Part shown: positions 24,853 to 34,070 of the stretch, piece after piece
Layout: the number at the start of each line of letters is the position of its first letter
How positions within the stretch are numbered: the stretch's first letter is position 1
Assembly: GCA_035567895.1 (NCBI GenBank)
Contig: DATMPC010000034.1
Coordinates: 40,530 to 104,529, forward strand
Source: Terriglobales bacterium
Lineage (GTDB): Bacteria > Acidobacteriota > Terriglobia > Terriglobales > Acidobacteriaceae
Direction: 5' to 3'
DNA: 64,000 nucleotides
The notes under the pieces: model-generated
Seen by the model: only the letters and a program-made list of their open reading frames with translations
Databases searched by the model: none
What the model was told of the DNA's origin: nothing
Program-made: the position numbers and the translations under genes

Positions 24853-25818
24853 CTATTGGTTGTTCGTCTTCGGCTCTGGACTTACTGAAGTTGCCGGGGA
24901 CGAAGTGGCGGCAGATGATGTGGGAGCCGGAGGCGTCTGCCCGGCATCCTTCAAGGCCCGATCAATCACATTGCGTAGCTCAGCGTCTGGCACAGCCCCA
25001 AACAGCCGTTCGCCATTGACGAACAGGGTAGGAGTTGCATCCACCCCCAACTTGTCGCCCTCGGCCATTGAGGCTCGCACGGGCGCCTCATCCTGTTTCT
25101 TTACGCAGGCACTCAGTTGCGCAATGTCGACACCATGCTTCTTGCCGATGTCTTGAGTGATCTGGTCGAGCTTCTCGTACTCTTCCTTGATATCGCGCTT
25201 TTCGCCGTTGATAGTCTTCTGATTGGCATGAGCGTAGTCGGCGAACGCCCAATAGGCATCGTTATTCTGTGAAGCTAAGCAGTTCGCGTTGATAGCTGCG
25301 TGCATGGCCCAGGGATGAATCGCCGTGAGTGGATAATCCTTGTAAACGATCTTTACCTGATTGCCGTAGGTCTTAATCAGCTCAGGGAAGAGTGTCTGGT
25401 GCATCTTCGAGCAGAAAGGGCACTGGAAGTCGTCGTAGTTTACGATGACAACTTTGGCGTCCTTATTTCCGCGCTCCGGACGTCCATTCATGTTGATGGA
25501 CTCCATTACGTCTTTGCTGATGTCAAGCTTTTGCCACTCGATGAGCGTCTTGTTGTCCTTGGAAACGAGGAAGTCGTGCGTGGTGCTGCGACCGTCTCGC
25601 GAAAGCGTGACGGGAACCTTGTCGTAGCCGGGAATTTCGCTGGCTTCCCGTTTGCCTACTGTGACGCCCAGCGTCGGTGGCAGGCTGAAGGTGCTCCGCA
25701 CCTTCTGCTCAATCCTGCGGTTAACCGCAGCAGTGTCATCCGCGGGCTTGCTGGACTGCGCAGAACAGCCGAGCGTACATAACAGAGTAGAAACAAGAAG
25801 CAGTCGAAATTTCAACAA
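24853..25818 (-). CDS. DsbA-like thiol-disulfide oxidoreductase
   Basis: A 321-residue exported thioredoxin-fold protein, TTG start with AGAGGT upstream. The signal ends TLGCSAQ, lipoprotein-like though the lipobox is imperfect. The active site is C133-P-F-C136 (DDFQCPFCSKMH), followed by a long helical insert and the cis-Pro loop DATPTLFVNG. Residues 30-110 form an extra N-terminal domain seen in Acidobacteria DsbA/DsbG homologues. It probably makes or reshuffles disulfides in envelope proteins. Fifty-seven bases upstream is lptD, whose product needs disulfides in other bacteria. The C-terminus is Pro/Ala/Ser-rich. Confidence 0.85.
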   Translation of the reverse strand: MLKFRLLLVSTLLCTLGCSAQSSKPADDTAAVNRRIEQKVRSTFSLPPTLGVTVGKREASEIPGYDKVPVTLSRDGRSTTHDFLVSKDNKTLIEWQKLDISKDVMESINMNGRPERGNKDAKVVIVNYDDFQCPFCSKMHQTLFPELIKTYGNQVKIVYKDYPLTAIHPWAMHAAINANCLASQNNDAYWAFADYAHANQKTINGEKRDIKEEYEKLDQITQDIGKKHGVDIAQLSACVKKQDEAPVRASMAEGDKLGVDATPTLFVNGERLFGAVPDAELRNVIDRALKDAGQTPPAPTSSAATSSPATSVSPEPKTNNQ

Positions 25819-25875
25819 CGAGAGTACCTCTGGAGTGGCAAGACGCCACTTCGATTATCTCACGCGAAAAAAACC

Positions 25876-28314
25876 CTAAAAGACACGTTCCTGGCGCCTG
25901 AGGTTACCAAAGGTCCCGATGTTGGCGAGACTAAACGCGAATCGATATTGGCTCTCGTTGCGCACTGGTCCCAACACAAAGCGGCGATATTCAAAGTTGA
26001 GCCCGCAGCAGTCCCAGTTGTAAGAGGTCTGAACGGCTGTGTACTGCAAAGAAGTAAGGTTCACGTCGTAGCCGACGTTCCCTGCCAGGCTGAGTCCGCG
26101 CCGCGAAGGGCTGCCGATCCCGGCAGTTGCGCGAAACTGGTTGAATTTCTCCACTGTCGGCGTTGAACTCGACAGGAAGACTTCACCCGGAGCGTGCAGC
26201 AGTGCATGGCTCCCGCCAACGAAGTAGTGTCCGACGTGATAGTCAAAAAAAACATCACTGGCATTAATGCGTCCCTTTTTAGGATCGTAATCGAGCAACC
26301 ATTGCAGATCGGTATGCTGGCTGGTCCGAATGTGCAGCCTCGACGTCACGGGGGAGAATACCCTCGGTTCCGTTAAAAAAGCGATTCCTGAAAACTCGAC
26401 TGTAGTCTCCAGAGCATTACGCACTCCCGGCACTAGCGCTCCGCCAAAGCGTGGATCGATGAAGTACTTTTGCGCGACCTCCCAACTCAGTAATTCTGTC
26501 GCAACATGAGAGCACGGCGTATTGGGATCGTTTTTCTCGCATTTTTGATTTCGGGGCTTGATGTAAATGCGGTTTGTGAGCCCATACTCGACTTCATTCG
26601 TATTGCTGACCAGGTCAGTGCTATCGAATCGGATTATGCCCAGGAAATTATTCACCCCTGTCACGTAGCGGTAGGTCATGCTTGGCTCGATGGTGTGCTT
26701 CAGCGGTTTCCCAAAAATCCCTTTCTCATAGATCTTTTCCAGCCGGGGCGGACGAACTTCCAGTTCGCCTTCGAAGTCTTTGCGGTTTAGAGGATCGTTA
26801 ATCGTGGAGCCGATGTCCAAAGCGGTTTCCGGAGTTTTGTGCTGACTGTAAAAGGTGTCGCGGACTGCGACCGCCGGACGAAAGGTCCAGCCCCGAAGAA
26901 GCAACGGCAGAGCGAGCCGCGGATGGGCGTCGAGTCGGGCTACGAGGTTCGCTGAACTAAAAGTCGGACTGCGGCGAGAGAGCCCGGTAGCGGAGGCATC
27001 GAACCCGTAGAAGAAAGGCGTGCCAAAGAGTTGGCGGTCGACGGAAGAGGCATCGATGCTGGGCACGTGCAAGATGCTGAAAGAGTCCCCCTTAGTCGTG
27101 CTCTGAAAATTCTGGTAGCGCTGCGCGAGAATGCCGAGCGAGTAGCCATTGTCATTGCGGCTGGCGAACACGTCGGATTTGACTTCAGAATTGACAGCTG
27201 TGGTGAAGGTCTCGGCAAAGGCAACGCGAAAGAGATAACTGCTGAGGTATTCAACATTGGCCACAGCGCGCACGTTTTGAGGGAAGTACTGCTCTGCCTG
27301 GATCTTTACGTCCTCTCCACCCTGATCGACATGCGTCGGGCCCAAGCCTCGGTCGATCACACCGAAATAGGTGGCGGTTAGATGAGAGTTCTCGCTGGTG
27401 ACCGCGCGGAAGTTCGCGTGTTCGGCGAACCCACGCTTGGAGAAATATTCAAGACCAAGGGTGGCGTCCATGCTCCGGTTAATCGCCCAGAAATAAGAGT
27501 CTCCGAGTATGGTTCCCTTTACTGATGATTGGCCTACGCTTGGTATCAGGAATCCCGACTGCCTTCCAAGGTGCTCGACGGGATGCTCAGCGAACGGCAG
27601 GTACACGACCGGAATGGTGCGTATGCGGAACGTCGACTGGTGCAGCTTGGCCAACCCTCCCACTTCAAAGTTGATGCGTTCGGCGGTGAACGTCCACTTT
27701 GGATGCGGTAGTTCGCACGACGTGATCGAACCGTGATGCACTACGAAAAGGTTTGGTCCGGTCTTGTCTACCTGTCTGCCGGCAAAAGTGAATGGACTTG
27801 AAGTCGTGAGCGTCGTGCGGCGCGATCCCAGTTTGAGTCCCGTGGTTCCGTGTACGCCGTAGAACTTCCCCGTGGCATTGGTGACGTTGTACTCCGCACG
27901 CGCCGCCTCCATATGAATGTTGTATTCGCCGCCCTGCAATTTCACGTGACCGGTGGCTACTGCTTCACCGGAGCTTGAGTCGTAACTAATCTCATCGGCG
28001 TAGAGGACGTAATCGCGAAAATCAATTTGTGCATCGCCATGCAGCATGTAGCTCGTTCCCGACTGCTCGAACTGATCGGCGACGATGTACACAAGCTCGT
28101 CCCGATATTTCAGAGTTGCGGCAGCACGGCCTTTAAGCTCGGGCGGCTGTGCTGGTGGGTGTGCCTGGCTGGATTGCTGCGAATCTGGGGAGATCGGCGA
28201 GCTCGCAGAGAAAGAAGAAGCCGCCGTGGAACTTGCTTGCATTAACGGAACCAGCAGTAGCACCTGACAAATCGCTAGTGCCGTGTTAACAAAGACATTG
28301 CGGCGGAAATTCAT
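25876..28314 (-). CDS. lptD: LPS-assembly outer-membrane protein LptD
   Basis: About 812 residues with a signal peptide (NTALAICQVLLLVPLMQAS). The OstA/LptA-like N-terminal domain (YIVADQFEQSGTSYMLHGDAQIDFRDYVLYADEISYDSSSGEAVATGHVKLQ) precedes the LptD barrel. Conserved barrel sequence: IPVVYLPFAEHPVEHLGRQSGFLIPSVG. Cysteines in ITSCELPHPKW and an adjacent pair in NWDCCGLNFEYRRF match the positions of E. coli C173 and C724-C725, which pair during maturation; an N-terminal C31 equivalent is not evident. It inserts LPS in the outer membrane. The open frame extends upstream, but only from 28314 does the signal peptide make sense. DsbA-like and SurA-like genes follow. Confidence 0.9.
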   Translation of the reverse strand: MNFRRNVFVNTALAICQVLLLVPLMQASSTAASSFSASSPISPDSQQSSQAHPPAQPPELKGRAAATLKYRDELVYIVADQFEQSGTSYMLHGDAQIDFRDYVLYADEISYDSSSGEAVATGHVKLQGGEYNIHMEAARAEYNVTNATGKFYGVHGTTGLKLGSRRTTLTTSSPFTFAGRQVDKTGPNLFVVHHGSITSCELPHPKWTFTAERINFEVGGLAKLHQSTFRIRTIPVVYLPFAEHPVEHLGRQSGFLIPSVGQSSVKGTILGDSYFWAINRSMDATLGLEYFSKRGFAEHANFRAVTSENSHLTATYFGVIDRGLGPTHVDQGGEDVKIQAEQYFPQNVRAVANVEYLSSYLFRVAFAETFTTAVNSEVKSDVFASRNDNGYSLGILAQRYQNFQSTTKGDSFSILHVPSIDASSVDRQLFGTPFFYGFDASATGLSRRSPTFSSANLVARLDAHPRLALPLLLRGWTFRPAVAVRDTFYSQHKTPETALDIGSTINDPLNRKDFEGELEVRPPRLEKIYEKGIFGKPLKHTIEPSMTYRYVTGVNNFLGIIRFDSTDLVSNTNEVEYGLTNRIYIKPRNQKCEKNDPNTPCSHVATELLSWEVAQKYFIDPRFGGALVPGVRNALETTVEFSGIAFLTEPRVFSPVTSRLHIRTSQHTDLQWLLDYDPKKGRINASDVFFDYHVGHYFVGGSHALLHAPGEVFLSSSTPTVEKFNQFRATAGIGSPSRRGLSLAGNVGYDVNLTSLQYTAVQTSYNWDCCGLNFEYRRFVLGPVRNESQYRFAFSLANIGTFGNLRRQERVF

Positions 28315-28394
28315 CCGAATCGCTGAACTTAGCATGCCGGATGTGACGCGTGCAAAAACTGGCACGCGCTCCTGCCGCAGCATCCAACACCAGT

Positions 28395-29420
28395 ATGGCT
28401 TGTCCGCGATGTGGTAGCGATTGCACTTGTGCCTGCTCCGGCGCTCCGATTCCCTCGCAGGATTGGCGCCGCCAAGTCTCCCTCCAGGTTCGAGCGCACA
28501 AGGTGCGCAAACATCGCAGACTCGATCCTGATGCTCCGCAGTTCGACTTCGATGATCGGGCTCCTTTGCAACTTGGAGAGACCTCGACCGCAACAGTGCG
28601 AAATTCAAGCTGGCGCTGGGATGAAGGTGTGGTTGCAACCACTGCTCCGGCTCCGCCAGTCGCTGCCGAGAGCATTCAGACTCCGAAACCGGAAGTCCAT
28701 GCTCCACCTTCGCGCAAGGAAACTATTTCCTCACAAGCTCCCAGGATCGACTACTCCAGCGACTCCACGGCCGCTGCTTTGTCTGAACGTCCACCGCTCG
28801 CGCCTTTTCCGCGTATCAACACGCCGGTGCCGAAGATCATCGAATTCCCGCGCCTTCAGGCGCGTCAGTATGAGTTGGCAGAACCGGTCGCAGATCAGCT
28901 AAGGATCTTTGAAGCGGAGGAACTGCCGCCACCGGCACCGAGCCATCTAAATGAGATCGAGATTGCTCCTGCAGAGCCCACGCACGTCGGATTAGACGAA
29001 ATCGAGATTCCTTTGCAGACTGCTCCGCTCGAGCAACGCGCCTATGCGGCGGCCGTAGATGTTGCGATTCTGATCGGCGCTATGGGCCTCTTCGGCATCA
29101 CCGCAGAATTTTTTGCGAACTCGTTGCCGATGACGAAACCTCTGATTGAGAGCGTCGCAATCTGTGGCTTCCTGCTACTTACGATCTACTATCTGCTCTC
29201 CCTTTCGCTGGGACAGGGCACGGCCGGCATGCAGGCGTCCGGGTTGCGAGTCACGACTTTCCTAAACGAGACACCATCGCGAAACCTGATGCGCTGCCGC
29301 GCTTTGGCGACTGTGCTCTCCTATGCCGCGATGGGAATGGGATTCGCGTGGGCCCTTGTCGACGAAGACTGTCTCTGCTGGCACGATCGCATCACCCGCA
29401 CCTACTTGACCTCGAAATAA
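28395..29420 (+). CDS. RDD-family membrane protein with Cys-rich N-terminus
   Basis: About 341 residues. It starts MACPRCGSDCTCACSG, a compact Cys cluster that could bind zinc. A long Pro/Glu-rich cytoplasmic segment follows, then a C-terminal RDD domain (AAVDVAILIGAMGLFGITAEFF, FLLLTIYYLLSLSLGQGTAGMQASGLRV, ATVLSYAAMGMGFAWALVDEDCLCWHDRITRTYL). RDD proteins are poorly understood; some act as ion antiporters. It is divergent from lptD and precedes an ABC transporter pair by 50 bp. The start is chosen for the Cys motif; an upstream ATG at 28350 is possible. Confidence 0.75.
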   Translation: MACPRCGSDCTCACSGAPIPSQDWRRQVSLQVRAHKVRKHRRLDPDAPQFDFDDRAPLQLGETSTATVRNSSWRWDEGVVATTAPAPPVAAESIQTPKPEVHAPPSRKETISSQAPRIDYSSDSTAAALSERPPLAPFPRINTPVPKIIEFPRLQARQYELAEPVADQLRIFEAEELPPPAPSHLNEIEIAPAEPTHVGLDEIEIPLQTAPLEQRAYAAAVDVAILIGAMGLFGITAEFFANSLPMTKPLIESVAICGFLLLTIYYLLSLSLGQGTAGMQASGLRVTTFLNETPSRNLMRCRALATVLSYAAMGMGFAWALVDEDCLCWHDRITRTYLTSK

Positions 29421-29470
29421 TCCCTGCCATAACGGAACTGCGCTCTTCAGCGTGGTGTCTATGGCTTCGT

Positions 29471-30235
29471 ATGCTCGAAGCCCGCAATCTCACAAAGCGG
29501 TACGCCGCAATCGCCGCGGTGGCGAATGTGAGCTTCACTATTCGTCCGGGGCAGATTCTCGGATATCTGGGTCCCAACGGATCAGGCAAGAGCACCACGG
29601 TGAAGATGCTCACCGGGCTCATCGAACCTTCAGACGGCGAAATCTTTTTTCGCGGAGAGAACGTGCTGAAGAACCGGCTCTGGTTTAGCCGTCGTTTCGG
29701 ATACGTTCCGGAAGAGCCCCATCTCTACACCCACCTGACCGGACGAGAATATCTCCAACTCGTAGGCCGCTTGCGTGGAATGGAGAAAGCAACTCTGGAA
29801 CGCAGGATCGACGCAATGCTCGATCTCTTCGGATTGACTGAGTTTCGCGATACGCAGATGTCGTCTTACTCGAAGGGCATGCGACAAAAGGTGTTACTTT
29901 CAGCTGCACTACTTCATGATCCCGACGCCCTGATTCTCGACGAGCCATTTTCAGGCCTCGACATCACGGCCGCCCTGGTCTTCCGCACACTGCTGCAGGC
30001 GCTGGCTGCGGAAGGCAAGATGATCCTGTATAGCTCGCATGTGCTGGAAGTAGTGGAGAAGGTCTGCTCGGAGGTCTTGATTCTGCACCGCAGCCGCGTC
30101 GTGGCATACGATTCGGTCGCACGGTTGCGGGACTTGCGATCGTCTTCTTCGCTCGAGGACGTGTTTGCGCAACTCGTGATGCACGAAGATGCGAGCGTTG
30201 TGGCCTCGCAGATGATTGCCGTAATGCGAGGCTGA
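29471..30235 (+). CDS. ABC transporter ATP-binding protein
   Basis: A 254-residue ATPase. Walker A is GPNGSGKST (residues 34-42), the signature loop is SYSKGMRQK in place of LSGGQ, Walker B is ALILDEPFSGLD, and the H-loop is SSHVLEVVE. It resembles CcmA/NatA-type ATPases of ABC-2 exporters. The permease begins 2 bp after its stop, so the two form an export unit; the substrate is unknown. The chosen start gives a standard domain, whereas the upstream frame is antisense-like and out of family. Confidence 0.9.
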   Translation: MLEARNLTKRYAAIAAVANVSFTIRPGQILGYLGPNGSGKSTTVKMLTGLIEPSDGEIFFRGENVLKNRLWFSRRFGYVPEEPHLYTHLTGREYLQLVGRLRGMEKATLERRIDAMLDLFGLTEFRDTQMSSYSKGMRQKVLLSAALLHDPDALILDEPFSGLDITAALVFRTLLQALAAEGKMILYSSHVLEVVEKVCSEVLILHRSRVVAYDSVARLRDLRSSSSLEDVFAQLVMHEDASVVASQMIAVMRG

Positions 30236-30237
30236 AC

Positions 30238-31965
30238 ATGCGCGAACGTTACAGGGCATGGCTGGAAGCCACTCATAGCGCTTTGTTTGAGCTGCATCGG
30301 CATTACGCGCGGCAACTCTTTCAGAGCGATCTCATCACTTCGCCCGAAGACCTCCGGCGCGTCATCATCACTTGCCTCGCCGGCGTCGCGTCAATCGGGT
30401 TTGTAGTTCCCAAACTCTATTACAAAAAGTATGAGTATCTGGGACTTGGTCCAAACGTAGATTTGTATCGCCGCGCGATCTACTCCGATCAGCTTTTCTT
30501 TGTGGTGATGACGATGCTGGGCATCGCAGCGCTAGTCACTTTTCGCTGGGATTCGCTTTTTCCGAATCGGGAAGATTATCTGATTCTACGCCCACTCCCG
30601 CTTAAGCTGTCGCAGATTTACTTTGCCAAGCTGACGACGCTTAGCGCTCTGACGCTGCTGGTAATCGCATTGCTCACAATCCCCTGCGCTTTTTCTTTCG
30701 CCTCCGTCATTTCGGGCAACCATGATCTCGCGCCCTCATGGCAGGAGATGGCAGCGCAGGTTGTTGCGACATTCTGTGCCGGCATCTTCGTGGTCTTCGC
30801 ACTCGCGCTGTTGCAGGGGCTGCTCATGAACTGCGTCCCGCTGAGATGGTACGCGCGAGTCTCGGCCTCGATGCAATCCCTGCTGCTGGTTGCGGTTCTC
30901 TGTGCCATACCGTGGGCGGTCGATCTGCCCAATGCAGTGCAGTCGATCGATCTTCGCCCGGCGTGGAGCTCGTATGCGCCGCCGCTGTGGTATTTCGCGA
31001 TCTACGAAGAGTTGCTCGGCCGCGCTGACTCTTACGACAGCTCGCTTGCGGTCCGTGGCGCGGTGGCTGCGGCTCTAGCGCTGGGAGGCACGATCCTGGT
31101 GAGTGCTGTTTCTCACCGGCGTTATGCCCGACGAATCTTCGAGTCCGAGGTCCAGACACGTCGCTCGCGGCTGAGAGTCGTAGAGTGGCTCGCGGAGCGG
31201 CTATCAGGTGAGTCACGTGAATCGGCGATTTTGCTGTTTGCGCTGCGCTCGCTCGATCGTATGAAGCAGCACCGCATGATTCGCCTGGTCTATGCCGGTG
31301 TGGGCTGCGCCCTGGTTCTGGAGAGTGGCATTGGAGTAATTCTCACCGGTGCTCTCAACAAGGGACCAATTCACCGTGGCGCTGTCCTCGATGCTGTCTT
31401 TGCGCTTCCTCTGATGTTGTTCTTCTTTCTCTTCACCGGATTGCGTTATGCATTTCGCATCCCCGTGGATTTGCGGGCGAACTGGCTTTTCCGGTTGACC
31501 GCACAGAATGCCATTACGGAAAGAAGAAGGGCCGTCCGTCTCATCTACATTGGCTTTGCGTTGTTGCCGGCGCTGGCAGCCACCGGCCCGTTCCTACTCA
31601 TGGTCATGGGGCCCTGGCGCGGCCTCTATGCCATCGCATTTGCGGGATTGATAGCCGCGCTCATCATCGAGAATGAGCTCGAAAATACCGATACGATTCC
31701 ACTCACCTGTTCTTATCTCCCGGGTAAGCGGAACATCCTGCACACAGGAATCATTTACTGGTTTGTGGTCTTCGTGATTACGACGGTGCTCACAGCCCTC
31801 GAAGCGATTGGCGGAGCCAATTCCGTGCGGGCCGCGCTCGTAATCGTGATGCTTTCGCTTCTCGCCTGGCGACGGCGACCCACAGCGACGGTCGATACAC
31901 TCGAGCTTCGGTTCGACGATCTTCCTGAACCGGCGGTGGCTACGCTCGGCTTGTCGGGGGAATGA
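30238..31965 (+). CDS. ABC-2-type transporter permease
   Basis: A 575-residue membrane protein with about ten to twelve hydrophobic helices (e.g. VIITCLAGVASIGFVVPKLYY, LTLLVIALLTIPCAFSFASVI, VVFALALLQGLLMNCVPL, VFALPLMLFFFLFTGLRYAF, YAIAFAGLIAALIIENEL). It is larger than typical ABC-2 permeases and likely forms a complete transmembrane unit. The N-terminus (RERYRAWLEATHSALFELHRHYARQLFQSDLIT) is cytoplasmic and amphipathic. Located 2 bp after the ATPase gene. Substrate unknown. Confidence 0.8.
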   Translation: MRERYRAWLEATHSALFELHRHYARQLFQSDLITSPEDLRRVIITCLAGVASIGFVVPKLYYKKYEYLGLGPNVDLYRRAIYSDQLFFVVMTMLGIAALVTFRWDSLFPNREDYLILRPLPLKLSQIYFAKLTTLSALTLLVIALLTIPCAFSFASVISGNHDLAPSWQEMAAQVVATFCAGIFVVFALALLQGLLMNCVPLRWYARVSASMQSLLLVAVLCAIPWAVDLPNAVQSIDLRPAWSSYAPPLWYFAIYEELLGRADSYDSSLAVRGAVAAALALGGTILVSAVSHRRYARRIFESEVQTRRSRLRVVEWLAERLSGESRESAILLFALRSLDRMKQHRMIRLVYAGVGCALVLESGIGVILTGALNKGPIHRGAVLDAVFALPLMLFFFLFTGLRYAFRIPVDLRANWLFRLTAQNAITERRRAVRLIYIGFALLPALAATGPFLLMVMGPWRGLYAIAFAGLIAALIIENELENTDTIPLTCSYLPGKRNILHTGIIYWFVVFVITTVLTALEAIGGANSVRAALVIVMLSLLAWRRRPTATVDTLELRFDDLPEPAVATLGLSGE

Positions 31966-32328
31966 GGATTATCTTTGACGACGTCGTAGTGCTCCGTTTC
32001 GAGAATGACAACGGGCGAAGCGCCATTCGCTCAATTCGATTTGGGCTTAAGCCGATCCTCCGCCAGGCACTGTCATCCCTCACTCCGCAGCGACGCTGTT
32101 GATGCTGTCAGAAATTTCAATGCGGAGTGGGGATCTGCTTTTTCTCGATGAACACAAAAAAGCAGATCCCCGCGTCCGCCGCGGCGGACGCGAGGGGTGA
32201 CAGTTTAGACGTTGCTTGGGATTTCAAATTTTGGGTCAATCATCAACCGACGCACGACCAACGGTAATGAGGCTTCTCCACACACGCGCTCGCTATACTA
32301 ACGTGAGCCTTTGTTGAGGAGCCCACCT
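31966..32328. other. Intergenic region with nested palindromes
   Basis: No gene is seen. The centre is filled by a compound palindrome (32070-32203), listed separately. The end of the stretch carries the promoter and ribosome binding site of yqeY. Confidence 0.5.
32070..32203. repeat. Compound palindrome with GTCATCCC ends
   Basis: Outer arms CTGTCATCCCTC / GAGGGGTGACAG (one mismatch) enclose CACTCCGCA / TGCGGAGTG, then a perfect 15-bp repeat (GGGGATCTGCTTTTT 32129-32143 / 32157-32171), and a 22-bp perfect palindrome around CGTCCGCCGCGGCGGACG (32171-32192). This nested structure matches, in its ends and core, elements at 32807 and 34526, so it looks like one mobile or amplified family. Confidence 0.7.
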
Positions 32329-32787
32329 TTGACTATCTCCGAGCGCATTAACCAGGACATCACAACGGCCATGAAAGCGCGCGAGGAGCATCGCTTGAGC
32401 ACACTGCGCATGGTGAAGTCGGCCATCAAGAACAAGGAAATCGACAAGCGCGCACCACTCGACGATCAAGAAGCGATGGCCATCCTGAACACGCTGATCA
32501 AGCAGCGCAAAGACTCGATCGAGCAGTTCACCAAGGGCGGACGCCAGGAGCTAGCCGACAAAGAGGCTGCGGAGATTGTCATCATCGAGGGCTATCTGCC
32601 AAAAGCGGCGGGAGCGGAAGAGATCACGGCGATTGTCCGCGCGGCGATTTCCGAAATGGGATCGCCGACGATGAAGGACATGGGAACGGTGATGAAGAAT
32701 GCAATGGCGAAGTTCGCGGCTACAGGCACGCGTGTGGATGGGAAAGTCGTGAGCGAAACGGTGAAGAAGCTGCTGAGTGGCGGGTAG
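32329..32787 (+). CDS. yqeY: GatB/YqeY-domain protein
   Basis: A 152-residue helical protein of the YqeY family, related to the tail domain of GatB/GatE amidotransferase subunits that binds tRNA. The full family pattern is present: MTISERINQDITTAMKAREEHRLSTLRMVKSAIKNKEID, VIIEGYLPKAAGAEEI, DMGTVMKNAMAK, GTRVDGKVVSETVKKLL. The start is TTG at 32329, with GAGGAG 8 bases before it. The biological role is unsettled. It stands alone between two repeat elements. Confidence 0.88.
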   Translation: MTISERINQDITTAMKAREEHRLSTLRMVKSAIKNKEIDKRAPLDDQEAMAILNTLIKQRKDSIEQFTKGGRQELADKEAAEIVIIEGYLPKAAGAEEITAIVRAAISEMGSPTMKDMGTVMKNAMAKFAATGTRVDGKVVSETVKKLLSGG

Positions 32788-32806
32788 CCCACCCTTCATT
32801 ATGAAA

Positions 32807-32975
32807 CTGTCATCCTGAGGCCCGTTGTTGGCCGAAGGACCTCCCGAGATATTTCAGTCTTGATTGCGGCGTCCCGGCATTTTGGCGAGGATTTTCGTGA
32901 AAGAGCCAAGATGCGACAGTTGAGTCTAGATCATTCCGGGAGGTCCTTCGGCCAACAGCGGCCTCAGGATGACAG
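32807..32975. repeat. Inverted repeat with GTCATCCTGAGG arms
   Basis: Arms of about 40 bp (32807-32846 and 32937-32975) are reverse complements with only a few differences; the left begins CTGTCATCCTGAGGCCCG and both hold GGCCGAAGGACCTCCCG. The loop is 90 bp. It shares the GTCATYC end signature with the elements at 32070 and 34526. Confidence 0.75.
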
Positions 32976-33005
32976 TCTTCCAAATTTTGCAAAATCACGG
33001 GGCGC

Positions 33006-34037
33006 CTACCGCGTTTCCGCCAGCTCCGGCGCCTCCACGACTGCCTCGCGCAGATACCTGGCTGCCTCTTCCGGCGACGTGGGATTGATGTAGAAACCCG
33101 TACCCCACTCGAATCCCGCAACCTTTGTCAATTTGGGAATCAGCTCTATGTGCCAGTGATAGTACTCTGCGTGCTCCTGCGCTGCGAGTGGTGCGGTGTG
33201 GAGCACCATGTTGTATGCAGGCCGTTCAAGCACCGCATCCATCTTGCCAATCACCAGCCTGATCATCTGCGCCAGGCTGGTGAAGTCTCCTGAGCTGGCA
33301 TTCTCGAACGATGCTTCGTGGTTCTTTGGAAGGATGCAAGTTTCAAAAGGAAAACGAGGAGCATAAGGAGAGACGGTCACGAATCCGCGATTCTCAGCTA
33401 CCAGGCGCGCTTCCTCATCCGAGCTTTCTTCGTGAACGATGTCGCAGAAGATACAGCGCTCTTTCAGCTCATAGTATTGCTTAGCGCCCTCAAGCTCTTC
33501 CAGCACGCGGCGGGGAACAATCGGCAACGCGATCAACTGTGAATGGGGATGCTCCAGGGTGGCGCCGGCAGGTTCGCCGTGGTTCTTGAAGATGAGAATG
33601 TATTTGAAGCGGCGGTCCTGTTTGAGATCGACGATGCGATCGCGGAAAGCCCAAAGCACGTCTTCGATGCTCTTCTCAGGCATGTTGGCGAAAGTTTGCG
33701 CGTGATTTGGCGTCTCGATGATCACCTCATGCGCGCCGATGCCGTTCATGCGATCGTACATGCCGTCGGCCCGGCGATCGAGGTTCCCTTCAATCCCGAG
33801 TGCCGGATATTTGTTGGGGACCACGCGCACTGACCAGCCGGGCTTGTCTCGGTCGCCATGTCCATGGCGAAAGGCCAGTATCTCGGGCGGAGTTTTGGCT
33901 TCATTGCCTGGACAGAAAGGGCAGAATCCGCCCTTGAGAACTACTGTGTGCCGGATGAAATCACTTGGTCTGCGTGCGCGATCGGTCGCGATAATGACCC
34001 AACGTCCTGTGACAGGGTCCTTCCTAAGTTCGGGCAA
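33006..34037 (-). CDS. galT: Galactose-1-phosphate uridylyltransferase
   Basis: A 343-residue enzyme of the Leloir pathway that swaps UMP between UDP-glucose and galactose-1-phosphate. The active site H163-P-H165 lies in GATLEHPHSQLIALP, where the second His is the nucleophile. Zinc residues are in GFCPFCPGNE. RKDPVTGRWVIIATDRARRPSDF and the end HWHIELIPKLTKVAGFEWGTGFYINPTSPEEAA are family-specific. No galK or galE lies nearby. yraN lies 33 bp upstream on the same strand, so they may share a transcript. Confidence 0.93.
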   Translation of the reverse strand: MPELRKDPVTGRWVIIATDRARRPSDFIRHTVVLKGGFCPFCPGNEAKTPPEILAFRHGHGDRDKPGWSVRVVPNKYPALGIEGNLDRRADGMYDRMNGIGAHEVIIETPNHAQTFANMPEKSIEDVLWAFRDRIVDLKQDRRFKYILIFKNHGEPAGATLEHPHSQLIALPIVPRRVLEELEGAKQYYELKERCIFCDIVHEESSDEEARLVAENRGFVTVSPYAPRFPFETCILPKNHEASFENASSGDFTSLAQMIRLVIGKMDAVLERPAYNMVLHTAPLAAQEHAEYYHWHIELIPKLTKVAGFEWGTGFYINPTSPEEAARYLREAVVEAPELAETR

Positions 34038-34070
34038 CTCGGGTCCTTTCCCAAAAAACGAAAGCTCATT

